A stretch of 64,000 nucleotides of DNA from NCBI RefSeq assembly GCF_040869045.1, contig NC_090320.1:145908941-145972940 (forward strand), read 5' to 3'. The notes below the pieces were generated by a model. It did not search any database. It saw nothing but the letters and a program-made list of their open reading frames with translations, and was not told where the DNA came from. This stretch comes from Eurosta solidaginis (taxonomy: Eukaryota; Arthropoda; Insecta; Diptera; Tephritidae). The translations under genes were made by a program, and so were the position numbers. Shown piece by piece: positions 1-14,800 of this stretch; the first letter of the stretch is position 1; the number at the start of each line of letters is the position of its first letter.

Positions 1-780
1 TTGGCATATTTTATGCATTTTTTTTTATTTCCAATAGGTGGCAACCCTAAGTAGCAACCCTACTCAAAAATGTCCCTATTGTAATGCGGAGTGAAATACC
101 TTTCGTTTGATACCCATATCGGCATAGCTTATGAATTTGTTTTTAATATCGAATAGGTGGCAACCCTAAATGGCAACCGTGCTCAAAATTGTCCCTATTG
201 TAATGCGGAGTGAAACGCCTTTCGTTTGATACCCATGACGGCATATCTCATCCAATTTTTTTTAATTTAGAATAGGTGGCAACCCTAAATGGCAACCCTA
301 GTCAAAAATGTCCCTATTTTAATGCGGAGTGAAATACCTTTCGTTTGATACCCGTCTCGGCATATCTCATGCAATTTTTTTATTTCGAATAGGGGGCAAC
401 CCTAAATGGCAAGCCTACTCAAAAATGGCCTATCTTAGAGCGGAGTGAAATACCTTTCGTTTAATACCCATATTGGCATACTTTAAGCATTTTTTTAATT
501 TCGAATAGGTGGCAACCCTAAGTAGCAACCCTACTCAAAGATGTCCCTATTGAAATGCGTAGTGAAATACCTTTCGTTTGATACCCATATTGGCATATCT
601 CATGCAATTTTTTTTAATTTCGAATAGGTGGCAACCCTAAATAGCAACCCTACTCAACAATGTCCCTATTGTAATGCGGAGTGAAATACCTTTCGTTTGA
701 TACCCATGTTGGCATATCTCATGCAATTTTTTTAAATTTAGAATAGGTGGCAACCCTAAATGGCAACCCTGCTTAAAAAT
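1..780. repeat. Higher-order block, left array, copy a
   Basis: The monomer subtypes in this block recur in the same order at 4891-5690 with a constant offset of 4891 bp; for example GCTCAAAATTG is at 181 and again at 5072. Most of the block (about 88-640) recurs a third time at 8280-8833 with an offset near 8192. The constant offset shows the block was copied as a unit. Confidence 0.8.
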
Positions 781-3700
781 GTCCCTACTGTAATGCGGAG
801 TGAAATACCTTTCGTTTGATACCCATCTCGGCATATCTCATGCAATTTTTTTTCGACTAGGTGGCAACCCTAAAGGGCAACCCTACTCAAAAATGCCCTA
901 TTCTAACGCGGAGTGAAATACCTTTCGTTTAATACCCATATTGGCATATTTGTTGCATTTTTTTTAATTGCGAATAGGTGGCAACCCTAAGTAGCAACCC
1001 TACTCAAAGATGTCCCTATTGTAATGCGGAGTGAAATACCTTTCGTTTGATACCCATATTGGCATATCTCATGCAATTTTTTTTTAAATTTCGAATAGGT
1101 GGCAACCCTAAATAGCAACCCTACTCAAAAATGTCCCTATTGTAATGCGGAGTGAAATACCTTTCGTTTGATACCCATATCGGCATATCTTATGAATTTT
1201 TTTTTAATTTCGAATAGGTGGCAACCCTAAATGGCAACCGTGCTCAAAAATGTCCCTATTGTAATGCGGAGTGAAACGCCTTTCGTTTGATACCCATGAC
1301 GGCATATCTCATCCAATTTTTTTAGTTAGGATAGGTGGCCACCCTAATTGGCAACCCTACTCAAAAATGTCCCTATTTTAATGCGGAGTGAAATACCTTT
1401 CGTTTGATACCCATCTCGGCATATCTTATGAATTTTTTTTACTGTCGAATAGGCGGCAACCCCAAATGGCAACCGTACTCAAAAATATCCCTATTGTAAT
1501 GCGGAGTGAAATACCTTTCGTTTGATACCCATATCGGCATATCTTATGAATTTGTTTTTAATGACGAATAGGTGGCAACCCTAAATGGCAACCGTGCTCA
1601 AAATTGTCCCTATTGTAATGCGGAGTGAAACGCCTTTCGTACAATACCAATGACGGCATATCTCATGCAATTCTTTTTTAATTTAGAATAGGTGGCAACC
1701 CTAAATGGCAACACTACTCAAAAACGTCCCTATTGTAATGCGGAGTGAAATACCTTTCGTTTGATACCCATCTCGGCATATCTCATGGAATTTTTTTTAT
1801 TTCGAATACGTGGCAACCCTAAATGGCAACCCTACTCAAAAATGCCCTATTCTAACGCGGAGTGAAATACCTTTCGTTTAATACCCATATTGGCATATTT
1901 TATGCATTTTTTTAATTTCCAATAGGTGGCAACCTTAAGTAGCAATCCTACTCAAAGAAGTCCCTATTGTAATGCGGAGTGAAATACCTTTCGTTTGATA
2001 CCCATATTGGCATATCTCATGGAATTTTTTTTAAATTTCGAATAGGTGGCAACCCTAAATAGCAACCCTACTCAAAAATGTCGCTATTGTAATGTGGAGT
2101 GAAATACCTTTCGTTTGATACCCGTCTCGGCATATCTCATGCAATTTTTTTATTTCGAATAGGCGGCAACACTAAATGGCAACCCTACTCAAAAATTCCC
2201 TATTCTAGAGCGGAGTGAAATACCTTTCGTTTAATACCCATATCGGCATATCTTATGAATTTGTTTTTAATGTCGAATAGGTAGCAACCCTAAATGGCAA
2301 CCGTGCTCAAAATTGTCCCTATTGTAATGCGGAGTGAAACGCTTTTCGTTTGATACCCGTCTCGGCATATCTCATGCAATTTTTTTATTTCGAATAGGCG
2401 GCAACACTAAATGGCAACCCTACTCAAAAATTCCCTATTCTAGAGCGGAGTGAAATACAGTTCGTTTGATACCCATATCGGCATATCTTATGAATTTGTT
2501 TTTAATGTCGAATAGGTAGCAACCCTAAATGGCAACCGTGCTCAAAATTGTCCCTATTGTAATGCGGAGTGAAATACCTTTCGTTTGATACCCATATTGG
2601 CATATCTCATGGAATTTTTTTTAAATTTCGAATAGGTGGCAACCCTAAATGGCAACCCTACTTAAAAATGTCCCTATTTTAATGCGGAGTGAAATACCTT
2701 TCGTTTGATACCCGTCTCGGCATATCTCATGCAATTTTTTTATTTCGAATAGGCGGCAACACTAAATGGCAACCCTACTCAAAAATTCCCTATTCTAGAG
2801 CGGAGTGAAATACCTTTCGTTTAATACCCATATTGGCATATTTTATGCATTTTTTTAATTTCGAATAGGTGGCAACCCAAAGTAGCAACCCTACTCAAAG
2901 ATGTCCCTATTGAAATGCGTAGTGAAAAACCTTTCGTTTGATACCCATATTTGCATATCTCATGCAATTTTTTTTAAATTTCGAATAGGTGGCAACCCTA
3001 AATAGCAACTCTATTCAAAAATGTCCCTGTTGTAATGCGAAGTGAAACACCTTTCGTATGATACCCATATCGGCATATCTCGTGCAATTTTTTTTAATTT
3101 CGAATAGGTGGCAACCCTGAATAGCAACCCTACTCAAAAATGTCCCTATTGTAATGCGGAGTGAAATACTTTTCGTTTGATAACCATATCGGCATATCTC
3201 ATCCAATTTTTTTTTATTTCGAACAGTTGGCAACCCTACTCAAAAGTTTCCCTATTGTGATGCGGAGTGAAATACCTTTCGTTTGATATCGGTATATATC
3301 ATGCAATTTTTTTTATTTCGAATAGGTGGCAACCCTAAATTGCAACCCTACTCAAAAATGCCCTATTCTAATGCGGAGTGAAATACTCTTCGTTTAATAC
3401 CCATATTGGCATATCTCATGCAATTTTTTTTAATTTCGAATAGGTGTCAACCCTAAATGGAAACCCCACTCAAAAATGTCGCTATTGTAATGCGGAGTGA
3501 AATACCTTTCGTTTGATACCCATCTCGGCATATCTCATGAAATTTTTTTTATTTCGAATAGGTGGCAACCCTAAGTGGCAACCCTACTAAAATATGCCCT
3601 ATTCTAACGCGGAGTGAAATACCTTTCGTTAATACCCATATTGGCATATTTTATGCATTTTTTTAATTACCAATAGGTGGCAACCCTAAGTAGAAATACT

Positions 3701-4890
3701 CTTCGTTTAATACTCATATTGGCATATCTCATGCAATTTTTTTTAATTTCGAATAGGTGTCAACCCTAAATGGAAACCCCACTCAAAAATGTCGCTATTG
3801 TAATGCGGAGTGAAATACCTTTCGTTTGATACCCATATCGGCATATCTTATGATTTTTTTTTAATGTCGAATAGGTGGCAACACCAAATGGCAACCGTAC
3901 TCAAAAATGTCCCTATTGTAATGCGGAGTGAAACGCCTTTCGTACAATACCAATGACGGCATATCTCATGCAATTCTTTTTTAATTTACAATAAGTGGCA
4001 ACCCTAAATGGCGACCCTTCTCAAAAACGTCCCTATTGTAATGCGGAGTGAAATACCTTTCGTTTGATACCCACCTCGGCATATCTCATGTAATTTTTTT
4101 ATTTCGAATAGGTGGCAACCCTAAATGGCAACCCTACTCAAAAATGCCCTATTATAACGCGCAGTGAAATACCTTTCGTTTAATACCCATATTTGCATAT
4201 TTTATGAATTTTTTTAATTGCGAATAGGTGGCAACCTTAAATAACAACCCTACTCAAAGATGTCCCTATTGTAATTCGGAGTGAAATACCTTTCGTTTGA
4301 TACCCATATTGGCATATCTCATGCAATTCTTTTTAAATTTCGAATAGGTGGCAACCCTACTCAAAAATGTCCCTATTGTAATGCAGAGTGAAATACCTTT
4401 CGTTTGATACCCATATCGGCATATCTAATCCATTTTGTTTTAGTTTAGAATAGGTGGCAACCGTAAAGGGCAACCCTTCTCAAAAATGTCCCTATTTTAA
4501 TGCGGAGTGAAATACCTTTCGTTTGATACCCATCTCGGCATATCTTATGAATTTTTTTTAGTGTCGAATAGGCGGCAACCCCAAATGGCAACCGTACTCA
4601 AAAATGTCCCTATTGTAATGCGGAGTGAAATACCTTTCGTTTGATACCCATATCAGCATATCTTATGAATTTGTTTTTAATGTCGAATAGGTGGCAACCC
4701 TAAATGGCAACCGTGCTCAAAATTGTCCCTGTTGTAATGCGGAGTGAAACGCCTTTCGTACAATACCAATGACGGCATATCTCATGCAATTCTTTTTTAA
4801 ATTAGAATAGGTGGCAACCCTAAATGGCAGCACTACTCAAAAACGTCCCTATTGTAATGCGGAGTGAAATACCTTTCGTTTGATACCCAT

Positions 4891-5690
4891 ATTGGCATAT
4901 TTTATGCATTTTTTTTAATTTCCAATAGGTGGCAACCCTAAGTAGCAACCCTACTCAAAAATGTCCCTATTGTAATGCGGAGTGAAATACCTTTCGTTTG
5001 ATACCCATATCGGCATATCTTATGAATTTGTTTTTAATGTCGAATAGGTGGCAACCCTAAATGGCAACCGTGCTCAAAATTGTCCCTATTGTAATGCGGA
5101 GTGAAACGCCTTTCGTTTGATACCCATGACGGCATATCTCATCCAATTTTTTTTAATTTAGAATAGGTGGCAACCCTAAATGGCAACGCTACTCAAAAAT
5201 GTCCCTATTTTAATGCGGAGTGAAATACCTTTCGTTTGATACCCGTCTCGGCATATCTCATGCAATTTTTTTATTTCGAATAGGTGGCAACCCTAAATGG
5301 CAACCCTATTAAAAAATGGCCTATTCTATAGCGGAGTGAAATACCTTTCGTTTAATACCCATATTGGCATATTTTATGCATTTTTTTAATTTCGAATAGG
5401 TGGCAACCCTAAGTAGCAACCCTACTCAAAGATGTCCCTATTGAAATGCGTAGTGAAATACCTTTCGTTTGATACCCATATTGGCATATCTCATGCAATT
5501 TTTTTTAATTTCGAATAGGTGGCAACCCTAAATAGCAACCCTACTCAAAAATGTCCCTATTGTAATGCGGAGTGAAATACCTTTCGTTTGATACCCATGT
5601 TGGCATATCTCATGCAATTTTTTTTAATTTAGAATAGGTAGCAACCCTAAATGGCAACCCTCCTTAAAAATGTCCCTACTGTAATGCGGA
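4891..5690. repeat. Higher-order block, left array, copy b
   Basis: This copy of the block at 1-780 keeps the same order of subtypes: a CCAATAGG monomer, a GAATTTG monomer, a CATGACGG monomer, a CCCGTCTCGG monomer, a TCTATAGCGG monomer, then GAAATGCGTAG. Differences are scattered substitutions and T-tract length changes. Confidence 0.8.
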
Positions 5691-6539
5691 CTGAAATACC
5701 TTTCGTTTGATACCCATATCGGCATATCTTATGAATTTTTTTTAATGTCGAATAGGTGGCAACCCCAAATGGCAACCGTACTCAAAAATGTCGCTATTGT
5801 AATGCGGAGTGAAACGCCTTTCGTACAATACCAATGACGGCATATCTCATGCAATTCTTTTTTAATTTAGAATAGGTGGCAACCCTAAATGGCAACCCTA
5901 CTCAAAAATTCCCTATTCTAACGCGGAGTGAAATACCTTTCGTTTAATACCCATATTGGCATATCTCATGCAATTTTTTTTGAATAGGTGGCAACCCCAA
6001 ATGGCAACCGTACTCAAAAATGTCCCTATTGTAATGCGGAGTGAAACGCCTTTCGTACAATACCAATGACGGCATATCTCATGCAATTCTTTTTTAATTT
6101 AGAATAGGTGGCAACCCTAAATGGCAACGCTACTCAAAAACGTCCCTATTGTAATGCGGAATGAAATAACTTTCGTTTAATACCCATCTCGGCATATCTC
6201 ATGCAATTTTTTTTGAATAGGTGGCAACCCTAAAGGGCAGCTCTACTCAAAAATGCCCTATTCTAACGCGGAGTGAAATACCTTTCGTTTAATACCCATA
6301 TTGGCATATTTTATGTATTTTTTTAATTTCGAATAGGTGGCAACCCTAAGTAGCAGCCCTACTCAAAGATGTCACTATTGTAATTCGGAGTGAAATACCT
6401 TTCGTTTGATACCCATATTGGCATATCTCATGCAATTTTTTTTTAAATTTCGAATAGGTGGCAACCCTAAATAGCAACCCTACTCAAAAATGTCCCTATT
6501 GTAATGCGGAGTGAAACACCTTTCGTTTGATACCCATAT

Positions 6540-7360
6540 CGGCATATCTTATGAATTTTTTTTTAATGTCGAATAGGTGGCAACCCTAAATGGCAACCGT
6601 GCTCAAAAATGTCCCAATTGTAATGCGGAGTGAAACGCCTTTCGTTTGATACCCATGACGGCATACCTCATCCAATTTTTTTTAGTTAGGATAGGTGGCA
6701 ACCCTAATTGGCAACCCTACTCAAAAATGTCCCTATTTTAATGCGGAGTGAAATACCTTTCGTTTGATACCCATCTCGGCATATCTTATGAATTTTTTTT
6801 AGTGTCGAATAGGCGGCAACCCCAAATGGCAACCGTACTCAAAAATGTCCCTATTGTAATGCGGAGTGAAATACCTTTCGTTTGATACCCATATCGGCAT
6901 ATCTTATGAATTTGTTTTTAATGCCGAATAGGTGGCAACCCTAAATGGCAACCGTGCTCAAAATTGTCCCTATTGTAATGCGGAGTGAAACGCCTTTCGT
7001 ACAATACCAATGACGGCATATCTCATGCAATTCTTTTTTAATTTAGAATAGGTGGCAACCCTAAATGGCAACACTACTCAAAAACGTCCCTATTGTAATG
7101 CGGAGTGAAATACCTTTCGTTTCATACCCATCTCGGCATATCTCATGGAATTTTTTTATTTCGAATACGTGGCAACCCTAAATGCCAACCCTACGCAAAA
7201 ATGCCCTATTCTAACGCGGAGTGAAATACCTTTCGTTTAATACCCATATTGGCATATTTTATGCATTTTTTTAATTTCCAATAGGTGGCAACCTTAAGTA
7301 GCAATCCTACTCAAAGATGTCCCTATTGTAATCCGGAGTGAAATACCTTTCGTTTGATAC
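6540..7360. repeat. Higher-order block with TTAGTTAGGATAGG monomer
   Basis: The subtype order here (a GAATTTTTTTT monomer, the TTAGTTAGGATAGG monomer, an AGTGTCGAATAGGCGG monomer, a CGTACAATACC monomer, a TCTAACGCGG monomer) also occurs from about 1190, 9300 and 15640. The TTAGTTAGGATAGG marker lies near 1321, 6677, 9447 and 15763, giving four copies of this block in the left array. Confidence 0.75.
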
Positions 7361-8279
7361 CCATATTGGCATATCTCATGGAATTTTTTTAAAATAAATA
7401 GGTGGCAACCCTAAATGGCAACCGTGCTCAAAATTGTCTCTATTGTAATGCGGAGTGAAACGCCTTTCGTTTGATACCCATGACGGCATATCTCATCCAA
7501 TTTTTTTAAAATTTAGAATAGGTGGCAACCCTAATTGGCAAGCCTACTCAAAAATGTCCCTATTTTAATGCGGAGTGAAATACCTTTCGTTTGATACCCG
7601 TCTCGGCATATCTCATGCAATTTTTTTTATTTCGAATAGGCGGCAACCCTAAATGGCAACCCTACTCAAAAATGCCCTATTCTAGAGCGGAGTGAAATAC
7701 CTTTCGTTTAATACCCATATTGGCATATTTTATGCATTTTTTTTAATTTCGAATAGGTGGCAACCCAAAGTAGCAACCCTACTCAAAGGTGTCCCTATTG
7801 AAATGCGTAGTGAAATACCTTTCGTTTGATACCCATATTGGCATATCTCATGCAATTTTTTTTAAATTTCGAATAGGTGGCAACCCTAAATAGCAACCCT
7901 ACTCAAAAATGTCCCTATTGTAATGCGGAGTGAAATACCTTTCGTCTAATACCCATATTGGCATATTTTATGCATTTTTTTAATTTCCAATAGGTGGCAA
8001 CCCTAAGTAGCAACCCTACTCAAAAATGTCCCTATTGTAATGCGGAGTGAAATACCTTTCGTCTAATACCCATATTGGCATATTTTATGAATTTTTTTAA
8101 TTTCCAATAGGTGGCAACCCTAAGTAGCAACCCTACTCAAAGATGTCCCTATTGTAATGCGGAGTGAAATACCTTTCGTTTGATACCCATATTGGCATAT
8201 GTCATGCAATTTTTTTTAAATTTCGAATAGGTGGCAACCCTAAATAGCAACCCTACTCAAAAATGTCCCTATTGTAATG

Positions 8280-8833
8280 CGGAGTGAAATACCTTTCGTT
8301 TGATACCCATATCGGCATATCTTATGAATTTGTTTTTAATGTCGAATAGGTGGCAACCCTAAATGGCAACCGTGCTCAAAATTGTCCCTATTGTAATGCG
8401 GAGTGTAGCGCCTTTCGTTTGATACCCATGACGGCATATCTCATCCAATTTTTTTTAATTTAGAATAGGTGGCAACCCTAAATGGCAACCCTACTCAAAA
8501 ATGTGCCTATTTTAATGCGGAGTGAAATACCTTTCGTTTGATACCCGTCTCGGCATATCTCATGCAATTTTTTTATTTCGAATAGGTGGCAACCCTAAAT
8601 GACAACCCTACTCAAAAATGCCCTATTCTAGAGCGGAGTGAAATACCTTTCGTTTAATACCCATATTGGCATATTTTATGCTTTTTTTTAATTTCGAATA
8701 GGTGGCAACCCTAAGTAGCAACCCTACTCAAAGATGTCCCTATTGAAATGCGTAGTGAAATACCTTTCGTTTGATACCCATATTGGCATATCTCATGCAA
8801 TTTTTTTTAATTTCGAATAGGTGGCAACCCTAA
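8280..8833. repeat. Higher-order block, left array, copy c (partial)
   Basis: This matches about 88-640 in subtype order. The TCTAGAGCGG monomer is followed by one ending in GAAATGCGTAGTG, as in copies a and b. The monomers upstream of 8280 differ from copy a, so the shared block starts here. Confidence 0.7.
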
Positions 8834-11800
8834 ATAGCAACCCTATTCAAAAACGTCCCTATTGTAATGCGGAATGAAATAACTTTCGTTTGATACCCAT
8901 CTCGGCATATCTCATGCAATTTTTTTCGAATAGGTGGCAACCCTAAAGGGCAACCCTGCTCAAAAATGCCCTATTCTAACGCGGAGTGAAATACCTTTCG
9001 TTTAATACCCATATTGGCATATTTTATGCATTTTTTTTAATTGCGAATAGGTGGCAACCCTAAGTAGCAACCCTACTCAAAGATGTCCCTATTGTAATTC
9101 GGAGTAAATACCTTTCGTTTGATACCCATATTGGCATATCTATTGTAATTCGGAGTGAAATACCTTTCGTTTGATACCCATATTGGCATATCTCATGCAA
9201 TTTTTTTTTAAATTTCGAATAGGTGGCAACCCTAAATAGCAACCCTACTCAAAAATGTCCCTATTGTAATGCGGAGTGAAATACCTTTCGTTTGATACCC
9301 ATATCGGTATATCTTATAAATTTTTTTTAATGCCGAATAGGTGGCAACCCTAAATGGCAACCGTGCTCAAAAATGACCCTATTGTAATGCGGAGTGAAAC
9401 GCCTTTCGTTTGATACCCATGACGGCATATCTCATCCAATTTTTTTTAGTTAGGATAGGTGGCAACCCTAATTGGCAACCCTACTCAAAAATGTCCCTAT
9501 TTTAATGCGGAGTGAAATACCTTTCGTTTGATACCCATCTCGGCACATCTTATGAATTTTTTTTAGTGTCGAATAGGCGGCAACCCCAAATGGCAACCGT
9601 ACTCAAAAATGTCCCTATTGTAATGCGGAGTGAAATACCTTTCGTTTGATACCATATCGGCATATCTTATGAATTTGTTTTTAATGCCGAATAGGTGGCA
9701 ACCCTAAATGGCAACCGTGCTCAAAATTGTCCCTATTGTAATGCGGAGTGAAACGCCTTTCTTACAATACCAATGACGGCATATCTCATGCAATTCTTTT
9801 TTAATTGAGAATAGGTGGCAACCCTGAATGGCAACACTACGTCGCTATTGTAATGCGGAGTGAAATACCTTTCGTTTGATACCCATCTCGGCATATCTCA
9901 TGGAATTTTTTTTAAATTTCGAATAGGTGGCAACCCTAAATAGCAACCCTACTCAAAAATCCTATTGTAATGTGGAGTGAAATACCTTTCGTTTGATACC
10001 CATATCGGCATATCTTATGAATTTGTTTTTAATGTCGAATAGGTAGCAACCCTAAATGGCAACCGTGCTCAAAATTGTCCCTATTGTAATGCGGAGTGAA
10101 ACGCCTTTCGTTTGATACCCATAACGGCATATCTCATCCATTTTTTTTTTTAATTTAGAATAGGTGGCAACCCTAAATGGCAACCCTACTCAAAAATGTC
10201 CCTATTTTAATGCGGAATGAAATACCTTTCGTTCGATACCCGTCTCGGCATATCTCATGCAATTTTTTTTATTTCGAATAGGCGGCAACCCTAAATGGCA
10301 ACCCAACTCAAAAATGCCCTATTCTAGAGCGGAGTGAAATACCTTTCGTTTAATACCCATATTGGCGTATTTTATGCATTTTTTTAATTTCGAAAAGGTG
10401 GCAACCCAAAGTAGCAACCCTACTCAAAGATGTCCCTATTGAAATGCGTAGTGAAATACCTTTCGTTTGATACCCATATTGGCATATCTCATGCAATTTT
10501 TTTTAAATTTCGAATAGGTGGCAACCCTAAATAGCAACCCTACTCAAAGATGTCCCTGTTGTAATGCGAAGTGAAACACCTTTCGTATGATACCCATATC
10601 GGCATATCTCATGCAATTTTTTTTAATTTCAAATAGGTGGCAACCCTAAATAGCAACCCTACTCAAAAATGTCCCTATTGTAATGCGGAGTGAAACACCT
10701 TTCGTTTGATACCCATGTCGGCATATCTCATGCAATTTTTTTTAATTTAGAATAGGTGGCAACCCTAAATGGCAACCCTGCTTAAAAATGTCCCTACTGT
10801 AATGCGGAGTGAAATACTTTTCGTTTGATACGCATATCGGCATATCTCATGAATTTTTTGTTAATTTCGAATAAGTGGCAACCCTAAATGGCAACCCTAC
10901 TCAAAAATGTCCCCATAGTAATGCGAAGTGAAACACATTTCGTTTGATACCAATATCGGCATATCTCATGAATTTTTTTTAATTTCGAATAGGTGACAAC
11001 CCTAAATGGCAGCCCTATTCAAAAATTTCCCTATTGTAATGCGGAGGGATATACCTTTCGTTTAATACCCATATAGGCATATCTCATGAATTTTTTTTAA
11101 TTTCGAATAGGTGGCAACCCTAAATGGCAACCCTACTTAAAAATGTCCCTATAGTAATGCGGAGTGAAACACCTTTCGTTTGATACACATGACGGCATAT
11201 CTCACGCATTTTTTTTTAATTTAGAATAGACGGCAACCCAAAATGGCAGCTCTACTCAAAAATGTCCCTATTGTAATGCGGAGTGAAATACCTTTCGTAT
11301 GATACACATATTGGCATATCTCATGCAATTTTTTTTAATTTCGAATAGGTGGCAATCCTATATCGCAACCCTACTCAAAAATGTCCCTATTGTAATGCGG
11401 AGTGAAATACTTTTCGTTTGATAACCATATCGGCATATCTCATTAAATTTTTTTTATTTCGAACAGTTGGCTACCCTAAATGGCAACCCTACTCAAAAGT
11501 TTCGCTATTGTGATGCGGAGTGAAATACCTTTCGTTTGATACACATATCGGCATATCTCATGCATTTTTTTTATTTCCAAAAGGTGGCAACCCTAAATGG
11601 AAACCCTACTCAAAAATGTCCCTATTGTAATACAGAGTGAAATGCCTTTCGTTTGATACACATCTCGGCATATCTCCTGCAATTTTTTTAATTTCGAATA
11701 GGTGGCAACCCTAAATGGCAACCCTACTCAAAAATGTCCCTATTGTAATGCGGAGTGAAATACCTTTCGTTTGATACCCATATCGGCATATTCAATGCAA

Positions 11801-14800
11801 TTTTTTTTATTTCGAATAGGTGGCAACCCTACGAAAAATGTCCTTATTGTAATTCGGAGTGAAATACCTTTCGTTTGATAACCATATCGGCATATCTCAT
11901 GCAATTTTTTTTAATTTCGAATAGGTGGCAACCCTAAATGGTAACCCTACTCAAAAATGTCCTTATTGTAATGCGGAGTGAAATACCTTTCGTTTGATAA
12001 CCATATCGGCATATCTCATGCATTTTTTTTAATTTCGAATAGGTGGCAACCCTAAATGGCAACCCTACTTAAAAATGTCCCTATTGTAATGCGGAGTGAA
12101 ATACCTTTCGCTTGATACCCATAATATCATATCTCATGAATATTTTTTTTAATTTCGAATAGGTGGCAACCCTAAATGGCAACCCTACTCAAAAATGTCT
12201 CTATTGTAATGCGGAGTGAAACACCTTTCGTTTGATACCCATCTCGGCATATCTAATGCAATTTTTTTAGTTCGAATTGGTGGCAACCCTAAATGGCAGC
12301 CCCACTCAAAAATGCCCTATTCTAACGCGGAGTGAAATACCTTTCGTTTAATACCCATATTGGCATATCTTATGCATTTTTTTTTTCGAATAGGTGGCAA
12401 TCTTAAAGAGCAACCCTACTCAAAAACTTCCCTATTGCAATGCGGAGTGGAATACCTTTCATTTGATACCCATATCGGCATATCTTATGAATTTTTTTTA
12501 ATGTTGAATAGGTGGCAACCCTAAATGGAAACCGTGCTCAAAAATGTCCCTATTGTAATGCGGAGTGAAACGCCTTTCGTTTGATACCAATATCGGCATA
12601 TCTCATGAATTTTTTTTTTAATTTCGAATAGGTGACAACCCTAAATGGCAGCCCTACTCAAAAATTTCCCTATTGTAATGCGGAGGGATATACCTTTCGT
12701 TTGATATCCATATCGGCATATCTCATGAATTTTTTTTAATTTCGAATAGGTGGCAACCCTAAATGGCAACCCTACTCAAAAATGTCTCTATAGAAATGCG
12801 GAGTGAAACACCTTTCGTTTGATACACATGACGGCATATCTCACGCATTTTTTTTAATTTACAATAGATGGCAACCCAAAATGGCAACTCTACTCAAAAA
12901 TGTCCCTATTGTAATGCTGAGTGAAATACCTTTCGTATGATACCCATATCGGCATATTTCATTAAATTTTTTGTTTATTTCGATTAGGTGGCAAACCTAA
13001 ATGGCAACCCTACTAAAAATGTCGCTATTGTACTGCGGAGTGAAATACCTTTCATTTGATACACATATTGGCATATCTCATGCAATTTTTTTTAATTTCG
13101 AATAGGTGGCAATCCTAAATCGCAACCCTACTCAAAAATGTCCCTATTGTAATGCGGAGTGAAATACTTTTCGTTTGATAACCATATCGGCATATCTCAT
13201 CCAATTTTTTTTATTTCGAACAGTTGGCAACCCTAAATGGCAACCCTACTCAAAAGTTTCCCTATTGTGATGCGGAGTGAAATACCTTTCGTTTGATACA
13301 CATATCGGCATATCTCATGCATTTTTTTTATTTCCAAAAGGTGGCAACCCTAAATGGAAACCCTACTCAAAAATGTCCCTATTGTAATGCAGAGTGAAAT
13401 GCCTTTCGTTTGATACACATCTCGGCATATCTCATGCAATTTTTTTTAAATTTCGAATAGGTGGCAACCGTACTCAAAAATGTCCCTATTGTAATGCGGA
13501 GTGAAATACCTTGCGTTTGATACCCATATCAGCATATCTTATGAATTTGTTTTTAATGTTGAATAGGTGGCAACCCTAAATGGCAACCGTGCTCAAAATT
13601 GTCCCTATTGTAATGCGGAGTGGAACGCCTTTCGTTTGATACCCATGTTGGCATATCTCATGCAAGTTTTTTAAATTTAGAATAGGTGGCAACCTTAAAT
13701 GGCAACCCTGCTTAAAAATGTCCCTACTGTAATGCGGAGTGAAATACCTTTCGTTTGATACCCATATCGGCATATCTTATGATTTTTTTTTAATGTCGAA
13801 TAGGTGGCAACCCCAAATGGCAACCGTACTCAAAAATGTCCCTATTGTAATGCGGAGTGAAACACCTTTCGTACAATACCAATGACGGCATATCTCATGC
13901 AATTCTTTTTTAATTTAGAATAGGTGGCAACCCTAAATGGCAACCCTTCTCAAAAACGTCCCTATTGTATTGCGGAATGAAATAACTTTCGTTTGATACC
14001 CATCTCGGCATATCTCATGCAATTTTTTTTCGAATAGGTGGCAACCCTAAAGGGCAACCGTACTCAAAGATGTCCCTATTCTAACGCAGAGTGAAATACC
14101 TTTCGTTTAATACCCATATTGGCATATTTTATGCATTTTTTTTAATTGCGAATAGGTGGCAACCCTAAGTAGCAATCCTACTCAAAGGTGTCCCTATTAT
14201 AATTCGGAGTGAAATACCTTTCGTTTGATACCCATATTGGCATATCTCATGCAATTTTTTTTTAATTTCGAATAGGTGGCAACCCCTTATAGCAACCCTA
14301 CTCAAAAATGTCCCTATTGTAATGCGGAGTGAAATACCTTTCGTTTGATACCCATATCGGCATATCTTATGAATTTTTTTTTAATGTCGAATAGGTGGCA
14401 ACCCTAAATGGCAACCGTGCTCGCCTTTCGTTTGATACCCATGACGGCATATCTCATGGAATTTTTTTTATTTCGAATACGTGGCAACCCTAAATGGCAA
14501 CCCTACTCAAAAATGCCCTATTCTAACGCGGAGTGAAATACCTTTCGTTTAATACCCATATTGGCATATTTTATACATTTTTTTTTAATTTCCAATAGGT
14601 GGCAACCTTAAGTAGCAACCCTACTCAAAGATGTCCCTATTGTAATGCGGAGTGAAATACCTTTCGTTTGATACCCATATTGGCATATCTCATGGAATTT
14701 TTTTAAATTTCGAATAGGTGGCAACCCTAAATAGCAACCCTACTCAAAAAAGCCCCTATTGTAATGTGGAGTGAAATACCTTTCGTTTGATACCCATATC